Shown here: positions 6,267 to 7,674 of the stretch, in pieces
Numbering within the stretch: the first letter of the stretch is position 1
Layout of the letters: each line of letters begins with the position of its first letter
Source: Gammaproteobacteria bacterium
Lineage (GTDB): Bacteria > Pseudomonadota > Gammaproteobacteria > Xanthomonadales > Xanthomonadaceae
Direction of reading: 5' to 3'
Length of the DNA: 7,674 bases
Assembly (NCBI GenBank): GCA_024642445.1
Contig: JAHEBG010000048.1
Coordinates: 1 to 7,674 of the forward strand
Notes under the pieces: model-generated
Seen by the model: the letters and a program-made list of their open reading frames with translations, nothing else
What the model was told of the DNA's origin: nothing
Databases searched by the model: none
Position numbers and translations under genes: made by a program

Positions 6267-7674
6267 ATTTATTTAGTGGACTTACCTTACGCCATTGGAG
6301 CATTGAAGCTCGTAATGATGGGATTCTTACTGTTAGCCTGGACCGTGACGGCACCAGCGTCAACACATTAGGCCAGGAAGTACTGAACGAACTGGACCGG
6401 GTACTTGAACGGATTGCCCTGGCCCCGCCCAAAGGCGTGATTTTTCGCTCCAATAAAAAGGCCGGTTTCATTGCCGGCGCCGACATTGCCGAATTTGCCG
6501 AATTCGATGCCAAAGGCACCGTAATGGAGGCCATTCGCAACGGCCAATTGATTTTTCAACGTATAGCCGAGCTGCCATGCCCCACCGTAGCCGTGATTCA
6601 TGGCCACTGCATGGGTGGCGGCACGGAACTTAGCCTGGCCTGCACCGCCAGGGTGGCTTCAAACGACGACAGCACACGCATCGGACTTCCCGAAGTGAAA
6701 CTGGGGATTTATCCAGGCTGGGGCGGTAGCGTGCGGTTACCACGCCTTGTAGGTGCGCCGGCAGCCTTCGATATGATGCTGACCGGCCGCGCCTTGAAAG
6801 GAAAAGCAGCCCGAGCCATTGGTTTAGTGGATGCCGTAACAGAGCCGGCCTTGATGCTGAACCGTGCCGTAGAACTCATTGAACGCGGTGTAAAACGCCC
6901 GTTCAAGCAAAAAGCACTTGCCGTTCTCAGCAACAGCTGGCTGGCCCGGCAGATCCTGCCCGGCATGCTGACCAAACAAGTGGCACGTAAGGCGCGCAAG
7001 GCACATTACCCTGCACCGTATAGCCTGATTCAAACCTGGCAACGCTCAGCCGGCATGTCTGTGCAAAACGCCTTGTTGCAAGAAGCCAAATCGGTGGTGA
7101 CATTGGCTCAGGGTGCAACGGCACGCAATCTGACCCGCATCTTCTTCCTGATGGAACGTCTGAAATCCCTGGGTGGCAAGTCCCATGGCATAGAGCACGT
7201 GCATGTGATCGGTGCCGGCGTGATGGGTGGCGATATTGCCGCCTGGTGCGCATTGCGCGGTTTTAGGGTGACCCTGCAGGACCGCGAAATGCAATACATC
7301 CAACCGGCCATGGACCGTGCCGAGAAGTTATTCGAAAAGAAAGTCAAAGATCCGGGCAAACGCCAGGAAACGCATGCACGCCTACAGGCCGATGTCGACG
7401 GCAATGGTATCGCCAAAGCCGACTTGATCATTGAAGCGATATTCGAAAACCAGGAAGCCAAGCAGGATTTGTACGCCCGCTTGGAGTCCCGCATGAAAGC
7501 TTCCGCGCTGCTGGTTTCCAATACCAGTTCCATAGCCTTGAGCAAACTGGCTGAGCGTTTGCAGAAGCCGGCACAGTTCGCCGGACTGCATTATTTCAAT
7601 CCTGTAGCAATGATGCCTCTGGTGGAAATTGTGCGGCATGATGGCATGGATACGGAAACCGAACGGCGCCTTGC
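6263..7674 (+). CDS. Enoyl-CoA hydratase / 3-hydroxyacyl-CoA dehydrogenase fusion (FadB/FadJ family), 3' end outside window
   Basis: This is the beta-oxidation alpha-subunit type enzyme that hydrates trans-2-enoyl-CoA and oxidises the resulting 3-hydroxyacyl-CoA with NAD+. The 470 complete codons in view cover a crotonase domain (about 14-200), a helical linker, and most of the NAD-binding dehydrogenase domain (from about 311). Crotonase features are GADIAEF (72-78) and the catalytic glutamates Glu122 (GGGTE) and Glu144 (GLPE). The NAD site is GAGVMG (317-322), and the dehydrogenase catalytic pair is His443 (LHYFNPV) and Glu455 (PLVEI). The ATG at 6263 is the only start after the in-frame stop at 6242-6244, but its Shine-Dalgarno site is poor. 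Full-length relatives exceed 650 residues, so the C-terminal helical domains are off the window. FadB and FadJ cannot be separated here; a thiolase partner gene is not visible. Confidence 0.95.
   Translation, partial: MNLFSGLTLRHWSIEARNDGILTVSLDRDGTSVNTLGQEVLNELDRVLERIALAPPKGVIFRSNKKAGFIAGADIAEFAEFDAKGTVMEAIRNGQLIFQRIAELPCPTVAVIHGHCMGGGTELSLACTARVASNDDSTRIGLPEVKLGIYPGWGGSVRLPRLVGAPAAFDMMLTGRALKGKAARAIGLVDAVTEPALMLNRAVELIERGVKRPFKQKALAVLSNSWLARQILPGMLTKQVARKARKAHYPAPYSLIQTWQRSAGMSVQNALLQEAKSVVTLAQGATARNLTRIFFLMERLKSLGGKSHGIEHVHVIGAGVMGGDIAAWCALRGFRVTLQDREMQYIQPAMDRAEKLFEKKVKDPGKRQETHARLQADVDGNGIAKADLIIEAIFENQEAKQDLYARLESRMKASALLVSNTSSIALSKLAERLQKPAQFAGLHYFNPVAMMPLVEIVRHDGMDTETERRL

Noticed and set aside
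6625..6631. Plus-strand GGAACTT inside the fad gene
   Set aside because: It falls on the Thr-Glu-Leu codons of the crotonase active site, and the sequence 16 bases on does not resemble a -10.
6368..7639. Several minus-strand open frames of 72-145 codons at the right end
   Set aside because: All are antisense to the FadB-type gene, which has intact catalytic motifs through this whole stretch.

Overview
The window is an ordinary, densely packed piece of a gammaproteobacterial chromosome carrying the envelope-stress sigma factor locus. The order sigma-E/AlgU, anti-sigma factor, RseB/MucB, MucD protease, LepA, LepB matches the known algU-muc-lepA-lepB neighbourhood of Pseudomonas and relatives. 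The MucD active-site stretch (INRGNSGGPL) and the divergent enoyl-CoA hydratase/3-hydroxyacyl-CoA dehydrogenase fusion remind me more of Xanthomonadales-type gammaproteobacteria than of Pseudomonas. That placement comes from memory of the families and is tentative. Base composition looks moderate and even across the window. I see no mobile element, tRNA, rRNA or CRISPR.

Layout. Six genes on the minus strand run from about 6127 down to 1: rpoE/algU, rseA/mucA, rseB/mucB, mucD, lepA and lepB, whose 3' end is cut off by the window start. The rpoE-rseA and rseA-rseB junctions are both ATGA stop/start overlaps. The rseB-mucD gap is 27 bp, mucD-lepA 84 bp and lepA-lepB 9 bp, and no convincing intrinsic terminator lies in any of them. 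One plus-strand gene starts at 6263 and runs off the right edge: a FadB/FadJ-type beta-oxidation fusion enzyme, transcribed divergently from rpoE across a 135-bp intergenic region. No gene-free stretch exceeds 300 bases.

How the parts fit. RpoE is held at the inner membrane by RseA, and RseB guards the periplasmic part of RseA. Envelope stress leads to RseA proteolysis and release of RpoE. A perfect sigma-E -35 element (GGAACTT) upstream of rpoE, with a weaker -10, suggests positive autoregulation. MucD is the periplasmic serine protease that removes misfolded proteins. LepA (EF4) and signal peptidase LepB follow in the same direction, so stress-induced transcription may extend to translation and secretion functions. 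A separate candidate extended -10 promoter sits just ahead of lepA.

I did not find a previously undescribed system. The points worth a second look are small: back-to-back candidate promoters between rpoE and the fad gene, an imperfect PsrA-like inverted repeat over the fad start codon, a lipobox in MucD, an H-x4-C-x2-C motif in RseA, and the absence of rseC/mucC.
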